DNA of 10,900 nucleotides from JADJNW01 sp964517175 (GTDB lineage Bacteria > Bacteroidota > Bacteroidia > Chitinophagales > Saprospiraceae), in assembly GCA_964517175.1 (NCBI GenBank), contig CAZFBU010000141.1, forward strand, positions 1 through 10,900. Reading direction: 5' to 3'. Every line of letters starts with the position of its first letter. The stretch's first letter is position 1. The position numbers and the translations under genes were made by a program. Below the pieces are notes generated by a model, which ran no database searches, was not told the origin of the DNA, and saw only the letters and a list, made by a program, of their open reading frames with translations. Positions 1 to 7,189 of this stretch are shown in pieces.

Positions 1-536
1 ACTAGTTCGTACTTTTCTCCATCCAGCACATACTTTTCTATCACCTGTTGTTTGGGCGAGATGATCCAATATTCCTTGATACCATGCGCTTGATAATCAT
101 CGTATTTTATGCCATAATCGCGTTTTTTAGTACCTGGCGATACAACTTCTGCAATAAAATTTGGCGCGGGAAAGAGCGTTTGATCTTCTGTGAAATCCTT
201 TGCGATAGCCTTTTGGAAAAAACAAACATCTGGTTCGTAGTCATTCCGGGTGAGCGAAACCATTACTTTTTCGTGGGCGACATATCCCAGTTGGTGCTTT
301 GCCGTAAATGTTTTCAGCAAAATGTACAAGTTTCCACTTGCGTTGTCATGCTGTTTTTTTACGGGAGGGTGTATGATAATTTCACCATTGATGAACTCAA
401 CCTTCTGATCCTCGCTTACAGCCTCGTAGAAATGCTTTCTAATCTCCTGCTCAGCAGCGAGAGACTCCTGCACTCTTTGTAAAATGAGCGGCGCATCGGG
501 CATTTCCAGAATCTGGTCAGCGATGTCGTTTTTCAT
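1..536 (-). CDS. Uma2-family PD-(D/E)XK nuclease-like protein (3' end beyond window)
   Basis: Reading the minus strand from ATG 536-534 gives 178 uninterrupted codons that leave the left edge with no stop, so the gene is partial at its C-terminus. The N-terminal half has the family's 'FxNGEIxxxPPVxxxHD' region (residues 48-64). The putative nuclease core follows: EPDV at 101-104 (Asp103), AEVVSPGT at 129-136 (Glu130), then a basic stretch and YGIKYDDY at 141-148 (Lys144). GIKEYWIISP at 152-161 is the usual Uma2 signature after the core. The D...E...K set matches the PD-(D/E)XK fold of the Uma2 (DUF820) family, which is abundant in cyanobacteria and Bacteroidota and whose biological role is largely unknown. 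The gene is divergent from the peptidase gene at 725 and more AT-rich than the core genes here. Family assignment is firm; cellular function is not. An overlapping plus-strand frame at 48-482 is a shadow. Confidence 0.9.
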   Translation of the reverse strand, partial: MKNDIADQILEMPDAPLILQRVQESLAAEQEIRKHFYEAVSEDQKVEFINGEIIIHPPVKKQHDNASGNLYILLKTFTAKHQLGYVAHEKVMVSLTRNDYEPDVCFFQKAIAKDFTEDQTLFPAPNFIAEVVSPGTKKRDYGIKYDDYQAHGIKEYWIISPKQQVIEKYVLDGEKYEL

Positions 537-634
537 TGATTGAGCATTTTCTATAAAATTGAAATTATTTTTTGACAAAAAAAGTTCACTTTTGGTAAAA
601 AAGGAAACGATCGTTGGTAATGTCATTTCTTCCG

Positions 635-668
635 CAAAAGTATTTCGCATTTCTCAAATCCGTACAAA
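635..668 (-). promoter_or_regulatory. Candidate Bacteroidota-type promoter for the Uma2 gene
   Basis: On the minus strand TACTTTTG (635-642) is an exact match to the Bacteroidota -7 consensus TAnnTTTG. TTTG (665-668) lies 22 bases upstream, within the range reported for the -33 element. Transcription would start near 628 and leave a leader of about 90 bases. The region is A/T-rich, so a chance match is possible. Confidence 0.4.
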
Positions 669-724
669 CTATTTGTATTTTAGCGAGGTTCAAAAATTGC
701 ATCAATTACAAAAATATAGTTTTT

Positions 725-3298
725 ATGATGAAACGTCTATTCCTGTTTGTACCACTGATCGTGCTGCTAGCTACGGCAGTTTTTGCCCAGCAGCAACCTC
801 TGACTTATTATTTACCAGATATTTCTTATGATGAAAGCATCCCAACGCCAGAGGAGTTCTTCGGTTTTCAGATCGGCGAATGGCACCTGACCCACGACCG
901 GCAATACCAATACATTAAAATGCTGGCGGAGCGTTCGCCCCGCATTAAATTGGTTGAATATGCTCGCTCCTATGAGATGCGCCCCTTAGTTTATTTGATC
1001 ATTACATCAGAAAAAAATCACACGAACATCGATGATATTAAGGCGCAGCGTCAGGCGCTGGTGGACCCCAGCCGCGCTGATGCCGTTGATATTGCCAATC
1101 TGCCCTCCCTGCTGTACCAGGGCTTCAGCGTGCACGGTAATGAGCCCAGCGGTGGCAATGCGGCACCGCTGGTGGCTTATTATCTTGCAGCCGGGCAGAG
1201 CCGGGAAGTGCAGGATTTGCTGGACAACGTGGTCGTCCTGCTCGATCCCTGCTACAATCCCGATGGCTTCAATCGTTTTGCCAGTTGGGCAAACGTGCAC
1301 AAAAATAAAAATATGACCGCCGACCCCAATGATCGCGAATACGACGAAGCTTGGCCCGGCGGGCGCACCAATCACTACTGGTTCGATTTGAACCGCGATT
1401 GGATGTTTGTACAGCACCCGGAAAGCCGCGGGCGCATCAAAGCATTTCATGAATGGAAACCCAATGTGCTCACCGATCACCACGAGCAGGGCACGGACGC
1501 TACCTACCACTTTTCGCCCGGCGTGCCGGCGCGGACGCACCCGGTAACGCCACAGCGCAATCAGGATTTGGTATATAAAATCGGCACTTACCACGCAAAA
1601 GCGTTGGATAAAATCGGGCAACTGTATTTTACGCAGGAAGGCTACGACGATTTTTACTACGGTAAAGGCGCTGCTTATCCGGATGGCTATGGCGCTATCG
1701 GCATCTTGTTTGAGCAGGCAAGTTCGCGTGGGCACATGCAGGAGAGTGACAATGGCATCCTGACCTTTCCGGCAACGATTCGCAATCAAGTGACGACCGC
1801 CCTGTCCACTTTACAGGCAACCCACGAAATGCGGGAAGAATTGTTGGAATTTCAGCGCGATTTTCACAAAAACTCCCTCGACCGCGCTCGCCGCGACAAG
1901 CTTCGGGGCTACGTTTTTGGCGATCAGCACGACCCCGCTCGCGTGCGCCATTTTCTCGACATGCTGCAAATGCACGAAATTCAGGTTCATAAACTAGCCA
2001 AGCGCACGACCATTGACGGGCAAACCTACGAGCCGGAAAGCGCCTTTGTCGTGCCTACCGACCAGCCGCATTACAACATGGTGCGGGTTTTGTTTGAAAC
2101 GTTGACGGAATTTGAAGACAGCCTGTTTTACGATATTTCTACCTGGACACTGCCGATGGCTTTCAATATGCCGTACGCCGGCGTCACGGACCGCAGTCTG
2201 CTGGGCGATAAACTGGCGGAAATGCCCATGCAAAAAGCGACTTCCGTCAGAAGAGCCGATTATGCTTACCTCCTGCGCTGGGATGATTATTATGCACCTG
2301 CCGCTGCTAATCATCTGATGGCAAATGGATTACGGGCTAAAGTTGCCGAATTTCCATTCACGGTGGACGGCGTGAACTACCCGCAGGGCACGGTGATGAT
2401 CCCCGTTGTGCAAGGGCAAACGAAAAGCCCCGATGAGGTATATCGACTGGTTCAGGAAGCGGCCGCTACGTACAATGTCGCCTTTACGCCGGCAGAGACC
2501 GGACTGACCCTCGAAGGCATTGATTTGGGCAGCCGCAGCTTTGCGCTTCTGCAAAAGCCGGAAGTGCTGCTCGTGGTAGGAGAGGGCACCAGTTCTTATG
2601 ATATTGGCGAAGCCTGGCATTTACTCGATCAGCGATACAATATCGTTGCAACCAAAGGGGTCGCCGCCGATCTGAACCGCATAAACCTGAGCCGCTACAA
2701 CGTCATCGTTATGGCGGATGGCTCTTACAATACCATTGCACAGAGCGGTACGAACAGCCTGAGAAGCTGGCTGCAGGCTGGCGGAACACTCATCGCCATG
2801 AAGGGCGCTGCCGCCTGGCTCAAGCGGCAGGGCTTGTCGGCGGTAGAATTCGTGGAGGCGGCGGAAAGCAAAGACGAAGACCTTCGGCCTTACGGGCTTT
2901 TATCCGACGATCTGCGCTCGCGCTTCCTGCCCGGTTCTATTTTTGAAGCAAAACTTGACCTGACCCACCCGCTCGGGTATGGCTACCAACGCGAAACTTT
3001 ACCCGTTTTTCGTCGGGGCAACCGCTTTTTCAAACCGGCAAAAAATCGCTATGCAACGCCTGTGACGCACACGGAAAATCCCCTGCTGAGCGGCTACGCG
3101 AGCCAGGAAACCAAAGCGCAAATTGCCAATTCGGCGGTCGTTGTGGTGAGTAGCGTCGGTAATGGTAAGGTGATAAACTTTGCCGATAACCCCAATTTCC
3201 GGGCGTTTTGGTTTGGCACCAATAAATTATTCGCCAATGCTATCTTTTTCGGGCACACGATTAGTGGTTCGGCTACGGATCGTCCATCTGATGAATGA
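725..3298 (+). CDS. Secreted M14-family zinc carboxypeptidase-like protein
   Basis: 857 residues from ATG 725 (a second ATG at 728 is equally good). The frame stays open upstream to 614, but the start at 725 gives a clean signal peptide: MMKR, a hydrophobic core, and a likely cut after residue 21 (VFA/QQQ), so export across the inner membrane is expected. M14 motifs appear in order: HGNEPSG at 137-143 (zinc ligands His137 and Glu140), NPDG at 178-181, FDLNRDW at 220-226 (substrate-binding Asn-Arg pair), TDHHEQG at 250-256 (third zinc His, 252 or 253) and GILFEQAS at 326-333 (catalytic Glu330). The peptidase domain looks catalytically intact. From about residue 612 (PEVLLVVGEG) to the C-terminus there is a class I glutamine amidotransferase-like alpha/beta region with no obvious catalytic Cys, as is usual for the large M14-like proteins of Bacteroidota. 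The substrate is unknown; peptide or cell-wall peptide turnover is plausible. A strong terminator follows. Confidence 0.93.
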   Translation: MMKRLFLFVPLIVLLATAVFAQQQPLTYYLPDISYDESIPTPEEFFGFQIGEWHLTHDRQYQYIKMLAERSPRIKLVEYARSYEMRPLVYLIITSEKNHTNIDDIKAQRQALVDPSRADAVDIANLPSLLYQGFSVHGNEPSGGNAAPLVAYYLAAGQSREVQDLLDNVVVLLDPCYNPDGFNRFASWANVHKNKNMTADPNDREYDEAWPGGRTNHYWFDLNRDWMFVQHPESRGRIKAFHEWKPNVLTDHHEQGTDATYHFSPGVPARTHPVTPQRNQDLVYKIGTYHAKALDKIGQLYFTQEGYDDFYYGKGAAYPDGYGAIGILFEQASSRGHMQESDNGILTFPATIRNQVTTALSTLQATHEMREELLEFQRDFHKNSLDRARRDKLRGYVFGDQHDPARVRHFLDMLQMHEIQVHKLAKRTTIDGQTYEPESAFVVPTDQPHYNMVRVLFETLTEFEDSLFYDISTWTLPMAFNMPYAGVTDRSLLGDKLAEMPMQKATSVRRADYAYLLRWDDYYAPAAANHLMANGLRAKVAEFPFTVDGVNYPQGTVMIPVVQGQTKSPDEVYRLVQEAAATYNVAFTPAETGLTLEGIDLGSRSFALLQKPEVLLVVGEGTSSYDIGEAWHLLDQRYNIVATKGVAADLNRINLSRYNVIVMADGSYNTIAQSGTNSLRSWLQAGGTLIAMKGAAAWLKRQGLSAVEFVEAAESKDEDLRPYGLLSDDLRSRFLPGSIFEAKLDLTHPLGYGYQRETLPVFRRGNRFFKPAKNRYATPVTHTENPLLSGYASQETKAQIANSAVVVVSSVGNGKVINFADNPNFRAFWFGTNKLFANAIFFGHTISGSATDRPSDE

Positions 3299-3314
3299 CG
3301 ATTCAGATTAATAG

Positions 3315-3380
3315 AAATTCTCCCGAATTTTTGAAATGCCCCTTCACGTTCTAAAAATTCGGGAGGATTCACGTTTTTTT
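3315..3380 (+). terminator. Rho-independent terminator after the M14 peptidase gene
   Basis: A perfect 13-bp inverted repeat pairs CTCCCGAATTTTT (3320-3332) with AAAAATTCGGGAG (3353-3365) around a 20-base loop. A T·G pair and three A-T type pairs extend the stem to 3316-3369. Seven T residues follow at 3374-3380. It begins 17 bases after the peptidase stop codon and ends 10 bases before the ATG at 3391, so it should separate the two genes or attenuate read-through. Confidence 0.75.
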
Positions 3381-3390
3381 ACACTAAACT

Positions 3391-3894
3391 ATGATAAAAC
3401 AAATACTCTGCTTCGCCTTTTGCCTGCTGTGTTTTGGACCACTGGCGGGGCAAGCAACTTACCAAGAAATTGCCAGAGATACCATTGTGCAAGTTCCCGG
3501 TTTTCTGGGCAGAACGTACCTCCTGGATGGCAAGCGGCTCAATCTGCCGGTAATGGAATGGTTTATGTCTGATTATTCCGAAGCCCGCGAACGCGTGCGC
3601 GTAGCGGTACTGACCGATCAGTTGAGCATCGTAAGTTACACGATTGGCGGTTTGATGGGCTTTGCCGGTATCCTGGTAAGAGCCGACAATCGGGGGTTGA
3701 GCGATGATTTGTTCACCATTAGCGGCATCGGGCTTGGCGGAGGCATCACCCTACAGATCATCTCCGGTTCTTTCCAGCGCAAAGCGGTCCGTTCCTACAA
3801 TAATCAAATACAGACGCTCTACCAGCAGCAGCACGTTGGGTATGCGATGCAAATGACCGACAAAGGCCTTACGCTGATCTTGCATTTTGATTGA
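3391..3894 (+). CDS. Hypothetical exported or membrane protein
   Basis: 167 residues; I do not recognise the family. The N-terminus (MIKQILCFAFCLLCFGPLAGQ) is a typical signal peptide with a likely cut near residues 20-21, and no lipobox is evident. Two further hydrophobic, glycine-rich stretches lie at about 78-96 and 108-127, separated by a short polar link containing RADNRG, so the mature protein could be a two-helix membrane hairpin. The tail (128-167) is polar; it carries a KAVRSYNNQI segment that resembles the 'AVxxYN' stretch common in small exported proteins of Bacteroidota, and ends in a hydrophobic TLILHFD. The ATG at 3391 has no Shine-Dalgarno sequence and sits just after the terminator T-tract, so transcription would rely on read-through or on a promoter inside the terminator region. 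The next gene (lon) is convergent. Confidence 0.75.
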   Translation: MIKQILCFAFCLLCFGPLAGQATYQEIARDTIVQVPGFLGRTYLLDGKRLNLPVMEWFMSDYSEARERVRVAVLTDQLSIVSYTIGGLMGFAGILVRADNRGLSDDLFTISGIGLGGGITLQIISGSFQRKAVRSYNNQIQTLYQQQHVGYAMQMTDKGLTLILHFD

Positions 3895-3969
3895 TGCCAA
3901 ATGTAATGTTTGACATTGAATCGAATAAACGGACGAATTCTCGTTCTAAAGCCAGAACGTCCTGGGAGT

Positions 3970-4008
3970 AAAAAACGCCCTATTCAGAGCATTCCTTTTC
4001 AGGGATGC
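3970..4008 (-). terminator. Possible lon terminator in the convergent intergenic region
   Basis: On the minus strand GCATCCC and GGAATGC (arms at 4002-4008 and 3989-3995) form a 7-bp stem with one G·U pair. A run of six U's follows at 3970-3975, but 13 bases away, which is longer than ideal. An alternative CCCT/AGGG pairing (4001-4004 with 3978-3981) reaches closer to the U-run. A second hairpin, CGTTCT/AGAACG at 3942-3959, lies beyond it. The position, about 45-80 bases past the lon stop, is right for termination; the structure is only moderate. Confidence 0.3.
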
Positions 4009-4050
4009 CCAACATCGTGATTTATCGGCGACGGAAAAGATAATAAACCT

Positions 4051-6453
4051 TTACTGAAAGGCTACCTTAAGCACATCTTCCATGCGATCGACATAATGGA
4101 AAGTCAAACCGTCGATATAATCCGCTTTAATATCTTCCACATGTTTTTTGTTTTCTTTGCTGAGAATGATATCCTGCATGCCGGCACGCTTAGCCGCCAG
4201 AATTTTCTCCTTGATACCGCCCACCGGAAGCACTTTGCCGCGCAGGGTTATTTCGCCGGTCATTGCCATATGAGGCTTGAGCGGGCGCTTGGTGAATGCG
4301 GAGGTCAGTGCGCTGAGCATCGTAATACCCGCCGACGGACCATCCTTCGGGATGGCGCCCTCCGGCACGTGCAAGTGGATGTTGTATTTTTCAAAACACT
4401 CGGAGTCGATGCCCAGCGTTTCGCTATTGGCTTTGATCAGGCTGAGCGCGGTTGTCGCGGATTCCTTCATCACATCACCGAGGTTTCCGGTCAGGGTAAT
4501 ATTTCCTTTGCCTTTGCTCAGGCTGCATTCGACAAATAAAATCTCGCCGCCCACAGAGGTCCACGCCAAACCAACAGCAACACCCGACGTAGGGGCTTCT
4601 TCGTATGCTTCCCGGCTGTAGCGGGTCGGCCCAAGAATGTCGCGCAACTCACCTGCTTTGATCGTTACGTTGTAATCTTCTTCCATTGCCACGCTTTTAG
4701 CGGCGTAGCGCATCACGGACGCCAACTCCCGGTTGAGCGAGCGCACGCCCGATTCCCGGGTATAATCCTGCACAATCCGCGCGATGACGGCGGGCGTCAG
4801 GCGAATCTGTTTGCCGATCAGGCCGTGCTCTTCCCGCAATTTCGGAATCAAATGCTGTTTGGCAATTTCTACTTTTTCTTCGAGCGAATATCCACTGATT
4901 TCGATGATTTCCATTCGATCGAGCAGTGCCGGTTGGATAGTGTTTAGTGAGTTTGCGGTGGCAATGAACAACACTTTCGACAAGTCGTATTCGATGTCGA
5001 GATAATTGTCGTGAAAAGTGCTATTTTGTTCAGGATCAAGCACTTCCAGTAAGGCAGAAGAGGGGTCGCCCCGGAAATCCTTACCAACTTTGTCGATTTC
5101 GTCGAGAATAAAAACCGGATTGGACGCTTCGGCTTTCTTCAGCGATTGAATGATGCGCCCGGGCATCGCGCCGATGTAAGTTTTGCGATGCCCGCGAATT
5201 TCGGATTCATCGTGCAAACCGCCCAGAGACATACGCACGAACTTGCGCTTCAGCGCGCGCGCCACGGATTTGCCCAGGGAGGTTTTACCCACGCCCGGAG
5301 GCCCCACGAGGCACAGGATCGGCGCTTTCATATCGCCTTTGAGCTTCAGCACTGCCAGGTGCTCCAGGATGCGTTCCTTCACTTTTTCCAGCCCGAAGTG
5401 ATCCTGATCGAGCACTTCTTTTACACGTTTCAGGTTGAAGTTATCTTTGGTGACCTTGTCCCAGGGCAAATCGAGCATCAGTTCCAGATAATTGGTCTGA
5501 ATACCATATTCCGGCGCTTGCGGATTCATCCGGCGCAGTTTATTCAATTCTTTATCAAAGACTTCTGCAACCGTTTCCGACCATTTTTTCTTCTTCGCCC
5601 GCACTTCCATCTCTCGGATTTCCTCTTCTTGCGGGTTCTGCCCTAGTTCCTCCTGGATGGTCTTCAACTGCTGGTTGAGGTAATAATCACGCTGTTGCTT
5701 TTCCAGATCGCCGCGCACCTTGTTCTCGATCTGATCTTTCAACTCCAGCATCTGCAACTCGTTATTCATTTGTTGCAAAATGACATTAGCTTTTTCGCGT
5801 AAGTCGTTGATTTCGAGTATTTTCTGTTTTGAGTTGACCTTTCCGCCAATATTGGAGGCGATAAAATTCAGCAAAAAGCTGGGATTGTTGATATTGCGCA
5901 GCATCACCGACGCCTCCTGCGGTATGTTGGGCGAAAGCTCAATGATTTCCTTCGCCAAATCGAGAATCGATGCAATGAGCGCCTCGAATTCCAGCTTATT
6001 TTTCGGGTTGATATAGCCAAGCAATTCGATACGCCCTTCCATGTAGGGGTCCTCGCTCATCAGTTCTACTAATGAGAAGCGTCGCCGCCCCTGAATAATC
6101 GCGGTGATCGTGCCGTCTGGCATTTTCAGCAGCTTCAGGATTTTTGCAATCGTGCCAATTCTGTAAAGGTCTTCTATATTTGGCTCCTCTACATTTGTAT
6201 CGCGCTGCGACAAAACGGCAATTGTCTTGTTACTTTCGTAAGCTTTGTTAATCGCCCGGATAGATTTATCGCGCCCCACCGTAATCGGGATGACAATGCC
6301 TGGGAAAAGTACCGTGTTTTTGAGCGCCAGAATCGGGAGTATCTCCGGAAAGACCTCGTCGTTCTGCATTTCATCCTCCTCATCAATGGATATCAGCGGT
6401 AAAAAATCACTGTCGTCCTCAAATCGCTGGTGAAAAAGTATATTGTCGAACAT
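4051..6453 (-). CDS. lon: ATP-dependent Lon protease
   Basis: 800 residues, full length for a bacterial LonA. It degrades misfolded and regulatory proteins in the cytoplasm as a homohexamer. The order is standard: an acidic N-terminal extension (about 1-35), the LAN substrate-binding domain starting at PEILPILALKNTVLFPG (36-52), a coiled helical region (about 210-300), the AAA+ domain and the protease domain. The AAA+ domain has Walker A GPPGVGKT (384-391), Walker B VFILDEID (447-454), sensor-1 Asn501, arginine finger Arg513 and sensor-2 Arg571 in SGVRSLNRE. The protease domain has catalytic Ser707 in PKDGPSAG and Lys750 in GGIKEK, 43 residues apart as in Escherichia coli Lon (679/722). All key residues are present, so the enzyme should be active. 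The gene has its own promoter candidate and is convergent with the small gene at 3391. The acidic extension before the LAN domain is the only departure from the E. coli form. Confidence 0.98.
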   Translation of the reverse strand: MFDNILFHQRFEDDSDFLPLISIDEEDEMQNDEVFPEILPILALKNTVLFPGIVIPITVGRDKSIRAINKAYESNKTIAVLSQRDTNVEEPNIEDLYRIGTIAKILKLLKMPDGTITAIIQGRRRFSLVELMSEDPYMEGRIELLGYINPKNKLEFEALIASILDLAKEIIELSPNIPQEASVMLRNINNPSFLLNFIASNIGGKVNSKQKILEINDLREKANVILQQMNNELQMLELKDQIENKVRGDLEKQQRDYYLNQQLKTIQEELGQNPQEEEIREMEVRAKKKKWSETVAEVFDKELNKLRRMNPQAPEYGIQTNYLELMLDLPWDKVTKDNFNLKRVKEVLDQDHFGLEKVKERILEHLAVLKLKGDMKAPILCLVGPPGVGKTSLGKSVARALKRKFVRMSLGGLHDESEIRGHRKTYIGAMPGRIIQSLKKAEASNPVFILDEIDKVGKDFRGDPSSALLEVLDPEQNSTFHDNYLDIEYDLSKVLFIATANSLNTIQPALLDRMEIIEISGYSLEEKVEIAKQHLIPKLREEHGLIGKQIRLTPAVIARIVQDYTRESGVRSLNRELASVMRYAAKSVAMEEDYNVTIKAGELRDILGPTRYSREAYEEAPTSGVAVGLAWTSVGGEILFVECSLSKGKGNITLTGNLGDVMKESATTALSLIKANSETLGIDSECFEKYNIHLHVPEGAIPKDGPSAGITMLSALTSAFTKRPLKPHMAMTGEITLRGKVLPVGGIKEKILAAKRAGMQDIILSKENKKHVEDIKADYIDGLTFHYVDRMEDVLKVAFQ

Positions 6454-6497
6454 AGGATTCGTTCTAAGTTTATCGGTAAAACTACCTTCTGTATTGT

Positions 6498-6526
6498 AAG
6501 GTATTCACTCCGTGGAATAATGTCAA
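6498..6526 (-). promoter_or_regulatory. Candidate lon promoter
   Basis: On the minus strand TTGACA (6521-6526) and TACCTT (6498-6503) are separated by 17 bases. They fit both a sigma-70 reading and the Bacteroidota -33/-7 reading (CTTG, 20-base spacer, TACCTTAC). Initiation near 6490 would give a leader of about 40 bases to the lon ATG at 6453. No CIRCE-type inverted repeat is visible, so heat-shock control by HrcA is not supported. Confidence 0.5.
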
Positions 6527-6622
6527 GTTGTCAGTAAAAATAATTTACCCACACCATCTCTGAGAGGACAACTATTGTGCCAGAGGGTTTCTCATGTAAA
6601 AGTGACAGCATCTTGATCGTAA

Positions 6623-6650
6623 GCAGTTGGCAGGGGCAGTTGGCAGTGGG
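6623..6650 (+). repeat. Short GCAGTTGGCAG direct repeat next to the four-helix bundle gene
   Basis: GCAGTTGGCAG occurs at 6623-6633 and again at 6636-6646 (13-base period), then TGGG. It lies just past the 3' end of the four-helix bundle gene. Its GGCAGT core recurs in inverse orientation (ACTGCC) on both sides of the assembly gap beyond the gene's 5' end, so the gene is bracketed by related repeats. Confidence 0.7.
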
Positions 6651-6658
6651 TATGCTCC

Positions 6659-7048
6659 TTACTTCCCATCGGCTCCAAATCTTCCGGGATTGTTAATCAT
6701 AAAAGCAATTAATTTTCCAACTTCTTCCGCCTGCTCTTGCAATTCCTTATGTCGTTCTTGTTCTAGATATTGACACGAAAGTGCAAAATCGAGCCAAACT
6801 TGTGTCTCTGAATTCTCGGCATCAGCATCCGTTAATTTACTAATAAAATAGTTGGGATATCGCTTTTTGCGATATGCTTCCGCGATCTGGGCACATACAG
6901 AACGGGAGGAGCGGCGAATTTGGTCTGTTAATGCATAAGTTTCGGACTTAGGGAAAGATTTTGATAAATCAAAGACCTGCATCGCTAAACCAAACGCCTT
7001 TTGATATGCCATTAATGTTTTAAAACTCATATCCCAGTGCAAATTCAT
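6659..7048 (-). CDS. Four-helix bundle protein (23S rRNA intervening-sequence type)
   Basis: 129 residues from ATG 7048; Met7 at 7030 is an alternative start closer to the usual family N-terminus. The pattern is characteristic: an F-K-x-L-x-A-Y-Q-K-A helix (9-20), LSKSFPKSETYALTDQIRRSS (28-48), then SVCAQIAEAYRKKRY (50-64) and NSETQVWLDFALSCQYL (79-95). This matches the small four-helix bundle family first noted in 23S rRNA intervening sequences and also common as stand-alone genes in Bacteroidota. The family forms helical oligomers; its function is unknown. Here it is not inside an rRNA gene but between lon and parE. It is more AT-rich than both neighbours and is bracketed by GGCAGT-type repeats, which suggests acquisition or mobility as a cassette. 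Its promoter, if upstream, would fall in or near the assembly gap. Confidence 0.9.
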   Translation of the reverse strand: MNLHWDMSFKTLMAYQKAFGLAMQVFDLSKSFPKSETYALTDQIRRSSRSVCAQIAEAYRKKRYPNYFISKLTDADAENSETQVWLDFALSCQYLEQERHKELQEQAEEVGKLIAFMINNPGRFGADGK

Positions 7049-7060
7049 TACCCAACTTCT

Positions 7061-7185
7061 GCTCCTGCCTACTGCNNNNNNNNNNNNNNNNNNNNNNNNN
7101 NNNNNNNNNNNNNNNNNNNNNNNNNNNNNNNNNNNNNNNNNNNNNNNNNNNNNNNNNNNNNNNNNNNNNNNNNNNACTGCCCACT
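7061..7185. repeat. ACTGCC-type repeat interrupted by the assembly gap
   Basis: CTCCTGCCTACTGC runs into the gap at 7075, and ACTGCCCACT resumes at 7176. Both edges carry the same CTGCC(T/C)ACTGC-like unit, the reverse complement of the GGCAGT core seen at 6623-6650. The simplest reading is a tandem short repeat that the assembler could not cross. Unit number and true length are unknown. Confidence 0.6.
7076..7175. other. Assembly gap of 100 N
   Basis: Exactly 100 unresolved bases, a length often used as a placeholder for a gap of unknown size, so true distances here are uncertain. It lies 15 bases beyond the parE stop codon and 27 bases upstream of the four-helix bundle start. Reading frames drawn across the N's are not real genes. 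Confidence 0.99.
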
Positions 7186-7189
7186 AAAA

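Noticed and set aside
48..482. 144-residue plus-strand reading frame
   Set aside because: It lies antisense to the Uma2 gene, whose minus-strand frame carries clear family motifs; the plus-strand protein shows none.
614..724. N-terminal extension of the M14 peptidase to ATG 614
   Set aside because: It would place 37 extra residues before a textbook signal peptide that starts at 725, and it overlaps the divergent promoter region.
1007..1789. 260-residue minus-strand frame inside the peptidase gene
   Set aside because: Hydrophobic low-information translation antisense to the conserved zinc peptidase core; a shadow of GC-rich codon use.
6454..6560. CIRCE or other heat-shock operator ahead of lon
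   Set aside because: No inverted repeat of the TTAGCACTC-N9-GAGTGCTAA type is present; only the promoter-like hexamers are seen.
6659..7048. Four-helix bundle gene as part of a 23S rRNA intervening sequence
   Set aside because: No rRNA sequence flanks it; both neighbours are protein-coding genes.
6623..7185. CRISPR array suggested by short repeats near the gap
   Set aside because: Repeat units are about 11-13 bases with no spacers of regular length, and no cas gene is in the window.
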